From Hoylesella saccharolytica JCM 17484 (lineage in GTDB: Bacteria > Bacteroidota > Bacteroidia > Bacteroidales > Bacteroidaceae), in NCBI RefSeq assembly GCF_000614205.1, contig NZ_BAKN01000004.1:62001-126000 (forward strand): a stretch of DNA of 64,000 nucleotides, read 5' to 3'. A model generated the notes under the pieces. The model searched no databases. It saw nothing but the letters and a program-made list of their open reading frames with translations, and had not been told where the DNA came from. Positions 36,270 through 49,576 of this stretch are shown in pieces; within the stretch, counting starts at the first letter, position 1; the number at the start of each line of letters is the position of its first letter. The translations under genes and the position numbers were made by a program.

Positions 36270-37461
36270 CCTTTATCTTTTCTCCGTTTTTGATGCGTTC
36301 AGTCATCTCTGTGGTAACCGTTCCGGGAAAGTTTTTCTTTAAAAGTTCAAACATTTTGTCGGGTTCTTTTTTATAAAGCTTTACATATTTTTCTAAGTAT
36401 GGCACCTCACCGGTTAGATCTTTGTTAGCCACGTAGTAGTTTATGGTTGCTATCATGGCGTGCATAAACATATCCAACGTAAAGTCGGCTTGTTTGTTAT
36501 TAATGGCATATTGGCAGCATCCTGCCAGGTAACTTGCGCCGTAGGGTATTGATTTTTCTTTTTCAAGAAGTTTTGCTTCGTTCTTTCCGAACATGATATG
36601 CACCATATCGGTTGCTTCCGACCAACTCATAATGTATTGCGCTGCGTCGTTAATGTCTTTTGCCGTGAGCCGATGGCTTAAGTAAAACTCACAGCATCGC
36701 AATGCGTCTTTGATATGCTGACGACATTCTTCAACTGTTTTAAACTCCATTGGTTCGGGTAAATCGCCAACACCCTCTTCAGCTTCAGCCTTTAATTTAT
36801 CTATTTGTTTAATCCATTTATCAGCTTTATCCTGTTCTTTAGCAGCCTCATAATACTTGGTAAGATAGGGCGCCTCTTCGAGATAATGCTTCGAATGTTC
36901 GCCGTAGAGGTCTTTTAGGATAGTCAATGCGCGTATTTCATACTTAATAGCATTGGTCTGATCGTCGGTAAGATTGGCGTTTTCGGCGGCATGTATAAGG
37001 ATTATGGCTAAGTCGTGATCGTGCGTGTACAACCCTTCGTATATCTGTAGCGCCTGCTTGCTATTGTTGTATGCCTCTTGATGTTTGCCCGCCGAAGCAA
37101 GGTAAAGTGAAAGATTATCGAGATACCAAGCATATTTTTTATCGTTCTTACTGATGTTTTGACCATACAAATCGACAACTTTCTGGGCTGTTTCTACTGC
37201 TTTGTGTGTCCGTTTAGTACGAAAATAGCATTTGCCAAGCTGTATCAATCCGTCGATGTAGAGCGTATCGCGTTCTCCATGTAGGCTTTTTATCCGATCA
37301 AGATATTTCAAACGTGTTTCTGTCGACTTGTCGAACTCTTCATCAACAAATTGTTTTATAGCCACGCTATCGAGTGTTTTAATTTCATCTTTCTCGGTTT
37401 GCTGCGCTTTCAAGGGGAGAGCACTGATGAGAAGCAGGGTGTAAAAAAGTATTCTTTTCAT
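36259..37461 (-). CDS. Secreted TPR-repeat protein
   Basis: 400 residues. Signal peptide MKRILFYTLLLISALPLKAQ; the mature part is helical with tetratricopeptide-like pairs near residues 60-215 (LIQLGKCYFRTKRTHKAVET, LSLYLASAGKHQEAYNNSKQ, IKYEIRALTILKDLYGEHSK). A C-terminal helical domain of about 170 residues has no known match. Probably a periplasmic scaffold. It lies just upstream of mutY in the same direction, with an 11-bp overlap. Confidence 0.8.
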   Translation of the reverse strand: MKRILFYTLLLISALPLKAQQTEKDEIKTLDSVAIKQFVDEEFDKSTETRLKYLDRIKSLHGERDTLYIDGLIQLGKCYFRTKRTHKAVETAQKVVDLYGQNISKNDKKYAWYLDNLSLYLASAGKHQEAYNNSKQALQIYEGLYTHDHDLAIILIHAAENANLTDDQTNAIKYEIRALTILKDLYGEHSKHYLEEAPYLTKYYEAAKEQDKADKWIKQIDKLKAEAEEGVGDLPEPMEFKTVEECRQHIKDALRCCEFYLSHRLTAKDINDAAQYIMSWSEATDMVHIMFGKNEAKLLEKEKSIPYGASYLAGCCQYAINNKQADFTLDMFMHAMIATINYYVANKDLTGEVPYLEKYVKLYKKEPDKMFELLKKNFPGTVTTEMTERIKNGEKIKVEK

Positions 37462-37496
37462 AGTTTTATAGTTTGAATAAGTAATTCGATTTGTTT

Positions 37497-38663
37497 TTAC
37501 TGTTCGGGATATTGTTGATAGATAGTTAATCCGAAGGCATTGGTGTAAGCGTAGATGTGCTCGATGATATCTGCCAGCGTATGTTCGTAGTTGATTTGCT
37601 TGTCATTTTTAATGAAGAACAAAACTTCGAGCGGCAAACCGCATTGTGTTGCCTCCATCTGTCGAACGATGAGTGTCATCTTTTCGTTCACCTCTTTGCG
37701 AGAAGAAAGGTATTTTTCGATGTAGGTTCGAAACAAAGCCACATTGATAACTTCACCTTTCAGCTCGTCGGTGGTGAAATACCCGTTAACCGCGAGCGCA
37801 TTTTTTTGCTCGCCGGTAAGTATCTTCACACTGCGGAAGTCGACAAACAGAAGCCGTTTTACCCGTCGGCCGGCTCCTCGCTGCATGCTGCGCCAATTCT
37901 GAAAAGAGCCGTTAACCAGCGTTAATGGCGGAACTGTGACGGTGGTATTATCAAAGTTGCGCACCTTTATTGTCGTTAATGATATTTCTTCCACAATGCC
38001 GTCGGCGGGTGTCGAGGGAACCGTTATCCAATCTCCCTTCTTCACCATGTCGTTACTTGTTAATCGGATGCCTGCCACGAGTCCCTCGATGGTATCTTTA
38101 AATACTAACATCAGAATGGCAGAGGTTGCGCCCAGGCCTGCAAGAAGCGACATTGGATTTTTGTCGAAAAGAATGGCAACAACGATGATAACTGCCAAAA
38201 AGATAACCAATATCTTGATAACGCCGCAGAACGTATTAATATACTGACGAACTGACGAACTTCGCGAGAGTTCCAGTTGGGTAACAGAAGTAAGAAAGGT
38301 GATGAAAAGGCGTACCGACATCACTACAATATAGATAGCGGTAAAACGGGTCAATACTTCGCGAACAGCAGGATATTGATAGAAAACTAATGGAAGAAGT
38401 TGCCATATTACAATAGCAGGAATGATGCGGCATGCGGTAACCAGAACATTATCGTTTAACAAGACCTCGTCCCATTGATTGTTGGTGCGACTTGTAAGTT
38501 TGTGAATAAGAGGAACAAAGATGCGTCGGCACAGCACACCGGCTATCCATGCCAGCAGCACGGCAACCAAAACCAGTAGCGCATGGCGCACGATGGGTAC
38601 TCCGCTTCCAGATATGCCGCACAGGCGAATCAGTTCTTCTACATAAATTTTTATTGTATCCAT
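37497..38663 (-). CDS. MscS-family mechanosensitive channel
   Basis: 388 residues. Four or five N-terminal membrane segments, then the MscS pore helix and beta domain: GLGATSAILMLVFKDTIEGL (pore region), VKKGDWITVPSTPADGIVEE and TTIKVRNFDNTTVTVPPLTL. The C-terminal domain is longer than in E. coli MscS. It opens under membrane tension during osmotic down-shock. It lies between the TPR gene and dacB, all on the reverse strand. Confidence 0.9.
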   Translation of the reverse strand: MDTIKIYVEELIRLCGISGSGVPIVRHALLVLVAVLLAWIAGVLCRRIFVPLIHKLTSRTNNQWDEVLLNDNVLVTACRIIPAIVIWQLLPLVFYQYPAVREVLTRFTAIYIVVMSVRLFITFLTSVTQLELSRSSSVRQYINTFCGVIKILVIFLAVIIVVAILFDKNPMSLLAGLGATSAILMLVFKDTIEGLVAGIRLTSNDMVKKGDWITVPSTPADGIVEEISLTTIKVRNFDNTTVTVPPLTLVNGSFQNWRSMQRGAGRRVKRLLFVDFRSVKILTGEQKNALAVNGYFTTDELKGEVINVALFRTYIEKYLSSRKEVNEKMTLIVRQMEATQCGLPLEVLFFIKNDKQINYEHTLADIIEHIYAYTNAFGLTIYQQYPEQ

Positions 38664-38684
38664 TGCTTTAATTATTTAAAAGAT

Positions 38685-38718
38685 AAACCGTAATATGTGC
38701 GGTTGGTGCCTACGGTTT
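38685..38718 (-). terminator. Hairpin overlapping the dacB stop codon
   Basis: On the reverse strand AAACCGTA and TACGGTTT form an 8-bp stem around an 18-nt loop and are followed by ATCTTTTAAAT. The stem includes the end of dacB. A plausible but modest terminator. Confidence 0.5.
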
Positions 38719-39960
38719 ACATAAAATTGTACATACTTTATCTTGGAAATTGCGTGCATTGCGCCCGCGCATAATGCCTTGATTGATGATGGCGAAGCAG
38801 AGCCGGTGCCCGTTTGAGGCAGTGCAATAGCCTGCCAAACTGATAATGCCTGCAAGCGTGCCCGTTTTTGCGCGCACGTTACCAAGCGTAAAAACATTCT
38901 TCATGCGCGATTTTAGCGTGCCGTCGACCCCTGCAACGGGCAGCGAGGGATAAAGATGAAGATAAATATTGGCGTTACGATAGGCGTAGCGCAACATCTG
39001 AATTTCGAGCTCGGCCGAAACGTAGTTGTAGAGTGAAAGTCCCGAACCATCGGCAATGCGATAGTCGGCCGACCGCAATCCCAGTTTATCGATAAGCCTG
39101 TTAACCACGCTTGCTGCGTTTTTGCCCGTTGCTTGCTTGTTGCCCGTTGCGGCTGCCATCTGATAGTACATCGCTTCGGCATACAGGTTATCGCTTTCTT
39201 TCATCATCCGCATCAAAATTTGGTCTATTGTATGAAACCTGCTGCAAATGGTGATGGCCTCTTGCGGAGTGTTTCCGGTGGCGGTGAATGCCTCGATAAC
39301 TATGCCCGCATCATTCAGTTCCTGTACAAACTTGTCCATAAAGACATCGCGCCGACCGTAGATCAATGGTGAAAGCACGGGGTTATTATCATCCCAACAC
39401 CATCCGCTGCCCAACAGTGCGCTGTCTTTCATGCTTTTGTCGGCATAAAGTCCGCCCCGAATGGTGTCGATACCCATTTTGCGCAAGCTTTCGATAAAAG
39501 CATGCATATCATCGGTGTTAAAACGCGGGTCGAAGCCGCCCACACAGTAAAGATTACCCGTGAGTGTAGCGTTTTCAATTTTTCCTGTATAGCAAAGTTC
39601 GGTTTTAAAGCGATGAGAACCGCCCAAACGGTCGATGGCGGCAACAGCGGTGAGTATTTTCATTGTTGAAGCCGGGCGCAGGAGCTGACGCTCGTTGAAA
39701 CGATAGATGGCCGAGTCGGCATCCAAATCGTACACCATCACGGCCACTTGCGAGGTTTTAAACATCTCATCGGCCAGCAATCGGTCAATGCCCACCTGCA
39801 CAGATTGTGGCCATGACAGCATCAATGTGTCTACCGACAGCGTGTCTGCCACAAAAAAGTCGGTTGTCGTGCTGTCGTTATCGTCTGTTGTTTGTGCTGC
39901 GGCAGAAATGCCTGCAAGCCACATCAGCAGTACCCATAAGATATATCTCTTTTTCATCAT
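38710..39960 (-). CDS. dacB: D-alanyl-D-alanine carboxypeptidase / endopeptidase (PBP4 type)
   Basis: 416 residues, exported (MMKKRYILWVLLMWLAGISA). Trims peptidoglycan stem peptides or cross-links in the periplasm. Penicillin-binding motifs: SxxK in RPASTMKILTAVAAI near residue 96, SxN in MKESDNLYAEAMYYQ, and KTG in RAKTGTLAGIISLAGY. The order and the insert between the first two fit peptidase S13. Single gene with an intergenic repeat array upstream. Confidence 0.93.
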   Translation of the reverse strand: MMKKRYILWVLLMWLAGISAAAQTTDDNDSTTTDFFVADTLSVDTLMLSWPQSVQVGIDRLLADEMFKTSQVAVMVYDLDADSAIYRFNERQLLRPASTMKILTAVAAIDRLGGSHRFKTELCYTGKIENATLTGNLYCVGGFDPRFNTDDMHAFIESLRKMGIDTIRGGLYADKSMKDSALLGSGWCWDDNNPVLSPLIYGRRDVFMDKFVQELNDAGIVIEAFTATGNTPQEAITICSRFHTIDQILMRMMKESDNLYAEAMYYQMAAATGNKQATGKNAASVVNRLIDKLGLRSADYRIADGSGLSLYNYVSAELEIQMLRYAYRNANIYLHLYPSLPVAGVDGTLKSRMKNVFTLGNVRAKTGTLAGIISLAGYCTASNGHRLCFAIINQGIMRGRNARNFQDKVCTILCKP

Positions 39961-40680
39961 TTTTTTCGTTTCGCCTTATCTTTTTTCAGTTCTGCGAAAA
40001 ACTTCTTTGCGTCGGCCGGTTCAATGCGGCTTCATCTGCCGGTTGCGCTGCAGCTTCTGTATGCAAAAATACAAAAAACTCTTGGCAGAGGGTAACAGAG
40101 AGGGTAAAAATATTGTAGATTCATGATTATGGATTATAGATGAGGAGGCATGGTTCATGGGTTAATAATTATGGCTTATAAGCAAGGAAGATTTATACTA
40201 AAAACAAGATTTTTTATACAGCAACTTAATTTATACGTCAGTTTCGGTATAAGTAATCCCCTCTCTTTCTCCTCGTTTCCAAGGGGAGAGTTGTGCTGTA
40301 TAACCACTCGAAAGCTTATATCAAGCGATTCTGCCTATAGGAAGTAAACGATAAAGGTATGCTGCGTAGCTACTTAAAAGCTTATATCAAGGGGGAACTC
40401 AATAATTGTAAAGGAGAACCTCAGCACATTCCAATAAAGGGGTAGGTGTACTTCATTATTTGCTTTTTGCTCTTTATATAACCTCTGCATCCTTTCACTT
40501 TTTCACCTTTTCAACCTTTCACCTTTATCCCGGGGGAGGTTAGGGGGATGTACCTCTCAGCAGATAGCGTGAAAAGGGCAAAAAGTGCATTCGGAAATAA
40601 ATCCATATGCGCTATGGGCATTATTTCTTATCCCGAATTTGCGCAATTTATACCAGTAAAATGCGATTTTTACTATTGCC
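39961..40680. other. Intergenic region, no gene seen
   Basis: About 720 bp of low-complexity, AT-rich sequence upstream of dacB. AAGCTTATATCAAG occurs twice (near 40311 and 40379). A GTGAAA-type tract in reverse sense lies at 40490-40527, similar to those beside the dispersed elements. Short frames here have no family features. Confidence 0.5.
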
Positions 40681-40980
40681 AAACAGATGTTTTTAAATAA
40701 GAATTGTTTTTATTGTTCAAACAATCGGGTGTTTAAGTGAGTTTCTAAGAAAAACGATTCAAAAACCAGGGCATTAAGAGAATTTTTAGAAAAAAAGTAT
40801 CCAAACACCCGAGTGTTTTTGATGTTTTCTTTAAAAAACGGCCAAACACCCAGGTGTTTTCTTATAATTATACATTTTTACTCCTGACACTCGAGTGATT
40901 TCTCATAATTATGCATTTTTATAGCTAAACACAGGTGTCAGCCTATAATTTTATTTTATCAAACACTCAGGTATGTGGGG
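40681..40980. repeat. Tandem array, 41-42 bp period, AAACACYCRGGTGTTT cores
   Basis: About eight degenerate units. Palindromic cores start near 40681 (AAACAGATGTTT), 40719 (AAACAATCGGGTGTTT), 40761, 40803 (AAACACCCGAGTGTTT), 40844 (AAACACCCAGGTGTTT), 40885, 40926 and 40961. Spacings are 38, 42, 42, 41, 41, 41 and 35 bp. The spacers are AT-rich and share drifting text such as TATAATTATACATTTTTA. The core is unrelated to that at 12150, but period and symmetry are the same. It lies between the helicase stop and the region upstream of dacB. Confidence 0.8.
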
Positions 40981-41042
40981 GATTTTTCTCCGATAAACGA
41001 AGAAAAACGCCCGTCGCGTTGATACGATGGGCGCTTGTGTGG

Positions 41043-42386
41043 TTAATAGGGTGCGGAAGTGCTGCCGGGGTGCTGCTTATTTTTTTTACGATGCGAGGCG
41101 GGGACGGTAGACGCAGCATCTGGATGTTTGTGGCGTTTTTTGACTTGTGCCGACTTGTGCGCACCGTGCTGAGAATGGTTTTGCTGTTTGGGTCGAACTT
41201 TGCTGCTTGAGCGAGGATTGTGGGGACGTGAGGTTGGGGTGTAGTTGGGTGCGGAGCCGAAGCCCTCTGGCAAAGCTAACTTTTCGATGTTTTTTTCGAG
41301 AAAACGCTCAATTTGCTGAAAGTAATATACGTCTACCTCGTTTATCAGCGTAATGGCCACGCCATCGCGCTCGGCCCGTGCCGTTCTGCCTATGCGGTGT
41401 ACGTAATCTTCAACATCGTGAGGTACGTCGTAGTTTATTACCATCGTGATGTCGTCGATATCTATGCCGCGCGCCAGTATGTCGGTGGCTACGAGCACGT
41501 CGGTTGTGCCGCTTTTGAAACGGAACATTACGTCATTACGTTCTTCCTGCGTCAGGTCCGAGTGCATCTCGTCGCTATTGATATGCATCTGCAAAAGTGC
41601 CCGGTTAATTTCTTTCACCTTTTGTTTTTTACCTGAAAAAATGATGACGCGCTTGTGCTGTTGCCTAAAGATGTGTTGCAGCAGACGCAGTTTTTGGGGT
41701 TCGTGACAAAGATAAGCCTGTTGTGCGATTTTTTCGGCAGGCTTGCTCACGGCAAGTTTAATTTCTACAGGGCTTTTGAGTAGTGTTTTAGCTAACTGTT
41801 CTATTTTCGGAGGCATCGTGGCCGAAAACATGATGGTTTGGCAGGTGGAGGGCAGGTGTTTGGCAATGGCGAGGATGTCTTCCGAAAATCCCATGTCAAG
41901 CATGCGGTCGGCCTCATCAAGCACAAAGAACGACACGCGGCTGAGATCTACATTTCCCAGCGAAAGGTGCGATATGAAGCGTCCGGGTGTGGCAATGATG
42001 ATGTCGGCTCCAAGGCGGAGTGATTTGATTTCTTGATCGTATCGGTTTCCGTCGTTTCCGCCATAGATGGCTAGGCTGCTCACGCTGTCCAGATAATATC
42101 CGAAGCCTTGCATGGCTTGGTCTATCTGTTGCGCCAGTTCGCGGGTGGGCGACATGATGATGCAGTTGATGGCGTCGTGGGGATATCCGCCGTCGTCGAG
42201 CATCGAGAGGATGGGTAGCAGGTATGCAGCGGTTTTACCCGTTCCGGTTTGTGCCACGCCTAAGATGTCGCGACCTTCGAGTATTTTGGGGATGCAGTGT
42301 TCTTGAACCGGTGTGCAGGTGTCAAAACGCATATCATAGAGTGCATCGAGGATGTTGTCGTTTAAATCGAGTTGTTCAAATGTCAT
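41043..42386 (-). CDS. DEAD-box RNA helicase (RhlE type)
   Basis: 447 residues from the ATG at 42386 (MTFEQLDLNDNILDALYDMR); the open frame begins at 42458 but would run into the preceding gene. Motifs: Q motif, AQTGTGKTAAYLLPI (I), PTRELAQQID (Ia), VLDEADRMLDMG (II), FSATMP (III), VIIFSGKKQKVKEIN (IV), TDILARGIDIDDI (V) and HRIGRTAR (VI). A basic C-terminal tail rich in Lys, Arg, His and Ser follows. It unwinds structured RNA in ribosome assembly or decay. It begins 8 bp after the LptF/G-like gene, as one operon. Confidence 0.92.
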   Translation of the reverse strand: MTFEQLDLNDNILDALYDMRFDTCTPVQEHCIPKILEGRDILGVAQTGTGKTAAYLLPILSMLDDGGYPHDAINCIIMSPTRELAQQIDQAMQGFGYYLDSVSSLAIYGGNDGNRYDQEIKSLRLGADIIIATPGRFISHLSLGNVDLSRVSFFVLDEADRMLDMGFSEDILAIAKHLPSTCQTIMFSATMPPKIEQLAKTLLKSPVEIKLAVSKPAEKIAQQAYLCHEPQKLRLLQHIFRQQHKRVIIFSGKKQKVKEINRALLQMHINSDEMHSDLTQEERNDVMFRFKSGTTDVLVATDILARGIDIDDITMVINYDVPHDVEDYVHRIGRTARAERDGVAITLINEVDVYYFQQIERFLEKNIEKLALPEGFGSAPNYTPTSRPHNPRSSSKVRPKQQNHSQHGAHKSAQVKKRHKHPDAASTVPASHRKKNKQHPGSTSAPY

Positions 42387-42394
42387 ATATTTAC

Positions 42395-43645
42395 TTAGTT
42401 GGGGGCGGTTCTGTAACAGAAATACGCCACGATGGCAAAAATAAAATTGGGTATCCACGCCGCCAGCAAAGGAGTCGTTCCGGCGTTGATGGCAAATGTA
42501 GCCGAAACTGTTTGTAACATGATGTAGCCAAAGCTTAGAGCAAGTCCGATACCGAGATACAATCCCATTCCGCCTTTCCGTTTACGCGATGAGAGTGAAA
42601 AGCCGATGGTGGTGAGGATGAACGAGGCAAAAGATGAGGCAATGCGCTTGTGATATTCTACTTCGTATTGTACGACGTTGGTGCTGCCGCGCCCTATTTG
42701 CTTGGATATGTAGTCTCTAAGTTCAGGACTAGTGAAGGTTTCTTGCTGTCCTTTAGAATAAACCATGTCGGCGGGTTCCATCATGATGACGGTGTCTTTT
42801 ACATCACCGTAAGTGATGTTTTCACGCATGCCACGCATTTCGCGGATGCGCCAGTTGGTTACGCGCCAGTGAAATTTTGAGTCGCTGATGGTGTCGTATT
42901 GTATTTCAGATGCAGTCATGTGGCTTACGAGCTTTTTGTTTTCAAATTTATCGAGCGAAAAGCCATAGCCCCGTTTGGCGTTGTTGTCGTAGATTTGAAT
43001 ACAGGCAATAACGCCCTTATCTACTTGCAGCTGCACGTTCTCTGCCGACGAGTTCCTCTTTTTGTTTTTATACATCGTTTCGAAATTCTGCCGCACCACT
43101 GTTCCGTGTGGGATAACGTATCCGCTAAGATAGAACGACAAGGCAGAAATAAAGAGGCATGAAACCATATAAGGGCGCATCAGTCGTTTGAATGACACGC
43201 CGGCGGCTAACATCGCGATAATTTCAGAATTCCCGGCAAGGCGAGAAGTGAAAAAGATAACGGCGATAAAAACGAAGAGCGGACTGAAAAGATTGGCGAA
43301 ATAGGGAATGAAGTTGGCGTAGTAATCAAAAACAATAGCCTTGAACGGTGCGTGGAATTGTGCGAATTTCGCCAGGTTTTCGTTCGCGTCAAAGACGATA
43401 GAGATAGAGATAATTAGCGTAATGGAAAAAAAATAGGTGCCGATAAACTTACGAATGATGTACCAATCGAGAACCTTAAGATACCGACAGGGGTTGATGT
43501 AGGTGAAAAGCCAAAAACCTTTCTTCAACCAGGTAAATAGTGGGGTAAACCATCTTACAATCGGAGCAAGTAAAACCAATTGGTTTTGTATTGTTCTACC
43601 CCATTTCAACAAGCGATGATACCTTCTTATCTGTCTCTGTTTCAT
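42395..43645 (-). CDS. LptF/LptG-family lipopolysaccharide export permease
   Basis: 416 residues. Six membrane segments in two groups of three flank a periplasmic beta-jellyroll domain of about 150 residues. The N-terminal LDWYIIRKFIGTYFFSITLI and GNSEIIAMLAAGVSFKRLMR are typical of YjgP/YjgQ. With LptB it moves LPS from the inner membrane to the Lpt bridge. Which of LptF or LptG it is cannot be settled here. Its start is 12 bp after the tgt stop, as often found in Bacteroidota. Confidence 0.88.
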   Translation of the reverse strand: MKQRQIRRYHRLLKWGRTIQNQLVLLAPIVRWFTPLFTWLKKGFWLFTYINPCRYLKVLDWYIIRKFIGTYFFSITLIISISIVFDANENLAKFAQFHAPFKAIVFDYYANFIPYFANLFSPLFVFIAVIFFTSRLAGNSEIIAMLAAGVSFKRLMRPYMVSCLFISALSFYLSGYVIPHGTVVRQNFETMYKNKKRNSSAENVQLQVDKGVIACIQIYDNNAKRGYGFSLDKFENKKLVSHMTASEIQYDTISDSKFHWRVTNWRIREMRGMRENITYGDVKDTVIMMEPADMVYSKGQQETFTSPELRDYISKQIGRGSTNVVQYEVEYHKRIASSFASFILTTIGFSLSSRKRKGGMGLYLGIGLALSFGYIMLQTVSATFAINAGTTPLLAAWIPNFIFAIVAYFCYRTAPN

Positions 43646-43657
43646 GCTATCCCGGTG

Positions 43658-47254
<3,597 letters not shown>

Positions 47255-47283
47255 TTAATCTTTTCACTCCATTTTAAAGGGTA

Positions 47284-47291
47284 CAAACTTA
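47284..47291 (-). promoter_or_regulatory. -7 box of lon
   Basis: The reverse strand reads TAAGTTTG, fitting TAnnTTTG, 30 bp before the lon start. No exact -33 TTTG. Confidence 0.5.
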
Positions 47292-47447
47292 CGCATTTTT
47301 TTAAAATTATCGGCTGAAAAGACCTATCAAAACATTGTTTGTAGCAGAAAATCAATAAGAAGCATTCTCTTTGTATAATCTTACAAAGAGTCTTGATGAC
47401 ATTACTATATGTACAACGCTTAGCTGAATACCTCAATGATCAATCGA

Positions 47448-48335
47448 TCAAATAATCATCTTTATTTTACGGTATTTCTCTCTGTATTCACCGGGCGAGC
47501 ATCCTTTCTTGCGTTTAAAAATACGATTAAAATTACTAAGATTGAGATAACCGCACTTAAAACTGATTTCAGAAATGCTTTCAGTGGTGTCAACAAGCAT
47601 CCGGGTAATGTATCCCATACGGATATCAATGATATAATCGCTGAGTGTACGACCGGTATGAAGCTTAAAAAAACGACTGAAAGCACTTTCGCTCATATGA
47701 GCAAGCGTAGCCAGTTCTTTTAGTTTAAGCTCATACATATAATTTTCGTTGATATAATTTTTTACTTTAAGAATACGCCGACTATCGTCTTCGATATTCA
47801 CTTTTGCATAACTGGTAGTAGCCAACGTGCGAACGCCTTCGCATTGGGATAGTGTATTGAGAATTTCCAAAAACTGCATAAGTGCTTTGAAACGGTCTCT
47901 TATTCCGCTTAACGTATCAAGCAGACTGTACACTTTCATAATAGCTGCCATCGGAAAAGCTAAACCTTTACGGGCTTCGTTGAGCATTCGGCGAATATTG
48001 GCAAAAGGTGTCTTATCAAAAAAGTCGTCATTGGCACCTAATCCGAAACGAAACTGAATGGTTATTTCGCGGATATTTGCACTCGAACAATCATTTTGTT
48101 CCCATACATGCTCTAAATCTGGGCTGGTAATCAGCACCAAATCATACTCGCCGATAACCTCATTACTATCGCCCACAATACGCCTTACGCCAGCGGCATG
48201 TTCTACAAAATTAAGCTCATACACCTCATGATTGTGTATGGGATAAGTAAATTCCGTCTTATGTCTGTCTGCAATATACAGCGCATCTTTATCCATAAGC
48301 GGCGTAATCTCGTGTACAACGTGGGGTTCAGTCAT
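47448..48335 (-). CDS. AraC-family regulator of the mannan operon
   Basis: 295 residues from the ATG at 48335 (MTEPHVVHEITPLMDKDALY). The open frame extends to 48515 but the extra part lies across the stop region of the epimerase gene and a -7 box at 48375, so it is left out. N-terminal cupin-like sensor domain (YPIHNHEVYELNFVEHAAGV), C-terminal double helix-turn-helix (LKELATLAHMSESAFSRFFK and ISEISFKCGYLNLSNFNRIF). Position next to the epimerase, symporter, GH130 and GH26 genes suggests that it senses a manno-oligosaccharide. Confidence 0.88.
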   Translation of the reverse strand: MTEPHVVHEITPLMDKDALYIADRHKTEFTYPIHNHEVYELNFVEHAAGVRRIVGDSNEVIGEYDLVLITSPDLEHVWEQNDCSSANIREITIQFRFGLGANDDFFDKTPFANIRRMLNEARKGLAFPMAAIMKVYSLLDTLSGIRDRFKALMQFLEILNTLSQCEGVRTLATTSYAKVNIEDDSRRILKVKNYINENYMYELKLKELATLAHMSESAFSRFFKLHTGRTLSDYIIDIRMGYITRMLVDTTESISEISFKCGYLNLSNFNRIFKRKKGCSPGEYREKYRKIKMII

Positions 48336-48374
48336 AACCAACCATTGATTACTTTTTATATCTTTATGTGCATA

Positions 48375-48382
48375 CAAATATA
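48375..48382 (-). promoter_or_regulatory. -7 box upstream of the AraC-family gene
   Basis: TATATTTG on the reverse strand, between the epimerase stop and the regulator start at 48335. It allows the regulator to be made apart from the operon. Confidence 0.45.
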
Positions 48383-48394
48383 ATAACTTTCTGC

Positions 48395-49576
48395 TTAAAG
48401 TTCTCTTTCCAATATTTCGAAACACATTCTGCTGTTGTGATAAGGGCATTTCCAAAAGCCGGCTTTGTCGTCTGTGCGGTTCGGATGCCCCTTTTCGTCT
48501 ACACTCCAATACCATTCGCCGTGCTCACGATCTATCAAGTAAGTCGTTATGTAATCGAGACAGCGTTGTGCAATCTGTGCCGCCGCTTCATTATTAAAAT
48601 GTTGATAAAGATTTAAATGCCCTACAACATTTTCACATTGCACCCACCATTGCCGCTGCAAGTCGACCTTTCCGGTTGTTTCCCAACGCTCGTAAATCAT
48701 CGACCCGTCAGCATTCAACCCCTCAATGGCTGCTTTTGCCAAACGTTGAACAAGGATATTTGTTTCCTCTAACATAGCTTGTTCGTTCAATTGCAGTGCC
48801 GATTCGTGCAGTAACCACGAGGCTTCAATGTCGTGTCCGTAACTTTTGATATTGCGCTGTCCGTTCCATTGGTCGTCAAAAAACAGGTCGAGATGCCCGG
48901 TTTTAGGGTTCACAATGTGGTGTGCGAATATATATAATAGGTTGCGTACACGCTCTTTCAGCTCTTCCGACTTCCAAATACGCAGTAAACCAGTGTATGC
49001 TTCGATGATGTGCAGATGTGTATTCATTGTTCGCGAACCATTTTCGTCTTTCTCACTCAAACGCATATCGCCCATCGGTTGCCACGTTCGGCTCAGTGCT
49101 TCCACATAACCGTTGTGCACCTTATCAAACGCATACATCTCGATATCATGGTAAAGCCGAACGGCCATCTCTTTTGCTGTTGTGTCTCCTGTGGCTCTTG
49201 CGTATTCGCTCATACCGTAAATGACAAATGCAATAGCGTAAATTTGCTTCTTTTCGTCAACTGGTCTGCCTTTAAAATCTAAGCTCCAATATACGCCTCC
49301 ATATTCATGATCAACAAAATGATGTATGATATACTGCTTTGCTCTCGTAGCTGCATCGAGATACTTTTCTTTTTTCAAGATGCGGTAAGCTGCCGAAAAT
49401 GTCCACAAAATGCGGGCATTAAGAATAGCTCCTTTATCAGACTCGGGTATAAGCAGGTCGTTTCCGTCACGTCGTCCGTAAAATCCGCCGTGTTTGTTGT
49501 CCACCATTTGGGTGAGCCAATAGTGTAGAATATTGTCCTCGAGAAGAGTTGTTATCAGCTCTTTCAACTGTTTCAT
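48395..49576 (-). CDS. Cellobiose/mannobiose 2-epimerase (AGE family)
   Basis: 393 residues, alpha6/alpha6 barrel. Converts beta-1,4-mannobiose to mannosyl-glucose, making a substrate for GH130 phosphorolysis. HGGFYGRRDGN, ILNARILWTFSAAYR, EYGGVYWSLDFKG, MNTHLHIIEAYTGLLRIW, SYGHDIEASWLLHE and AGFWKCPYHNSRMCFEIL hold the Arg and His residues of the family; the last His-Asn-Ser segment is typical of cellobiose 2-epimerase. No signal, so it acts in the cytosol. Its start overlaps the end of the symporter gene by 4 bp. Confidence 0.92.
   Translation of the reverse strand: MKQLKELITTLLEDNILHYWLTQMVDNKHGGFYGRRDGNDLLIPESDKGAILNARILWTFSAAYRILKKEKYLDAATRAKQYIIHHFVDHEYGGVYWSLDFKGRPVDEKKQIYAIAFVIYGMSEYARATGDTTAKEMAVRLYHDIEMYAFDKVHNGYVEALSRTWQPMGDMRLSEKDENGSRTMNTHLHIIEAYTGLLRIWKSEELKERVRNLLYIFAHHIVNPKTGHLDLFFDDQWNGQRNIKSYGHDIEASWLLHESALQLNEQAMLEETNILVQRLAKAAIEGLNADGSMIYERWETTGKVDLQRQWWVQCENVVGHLNLYQHFNNEAAAQIAQRCLDYITTYLIDREHGEWYWSVDEKGHPNRTDDKAGFWKCPYHNSRMCFEILEREL

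Noticed and set aside
48336-48515. 60-residue N-terminal extension of the AraC-family protein
   Set aside because: It would overlap the end of the epimerase gene and a -7 box, and it is basic, low-complexity text before the cupin domain.
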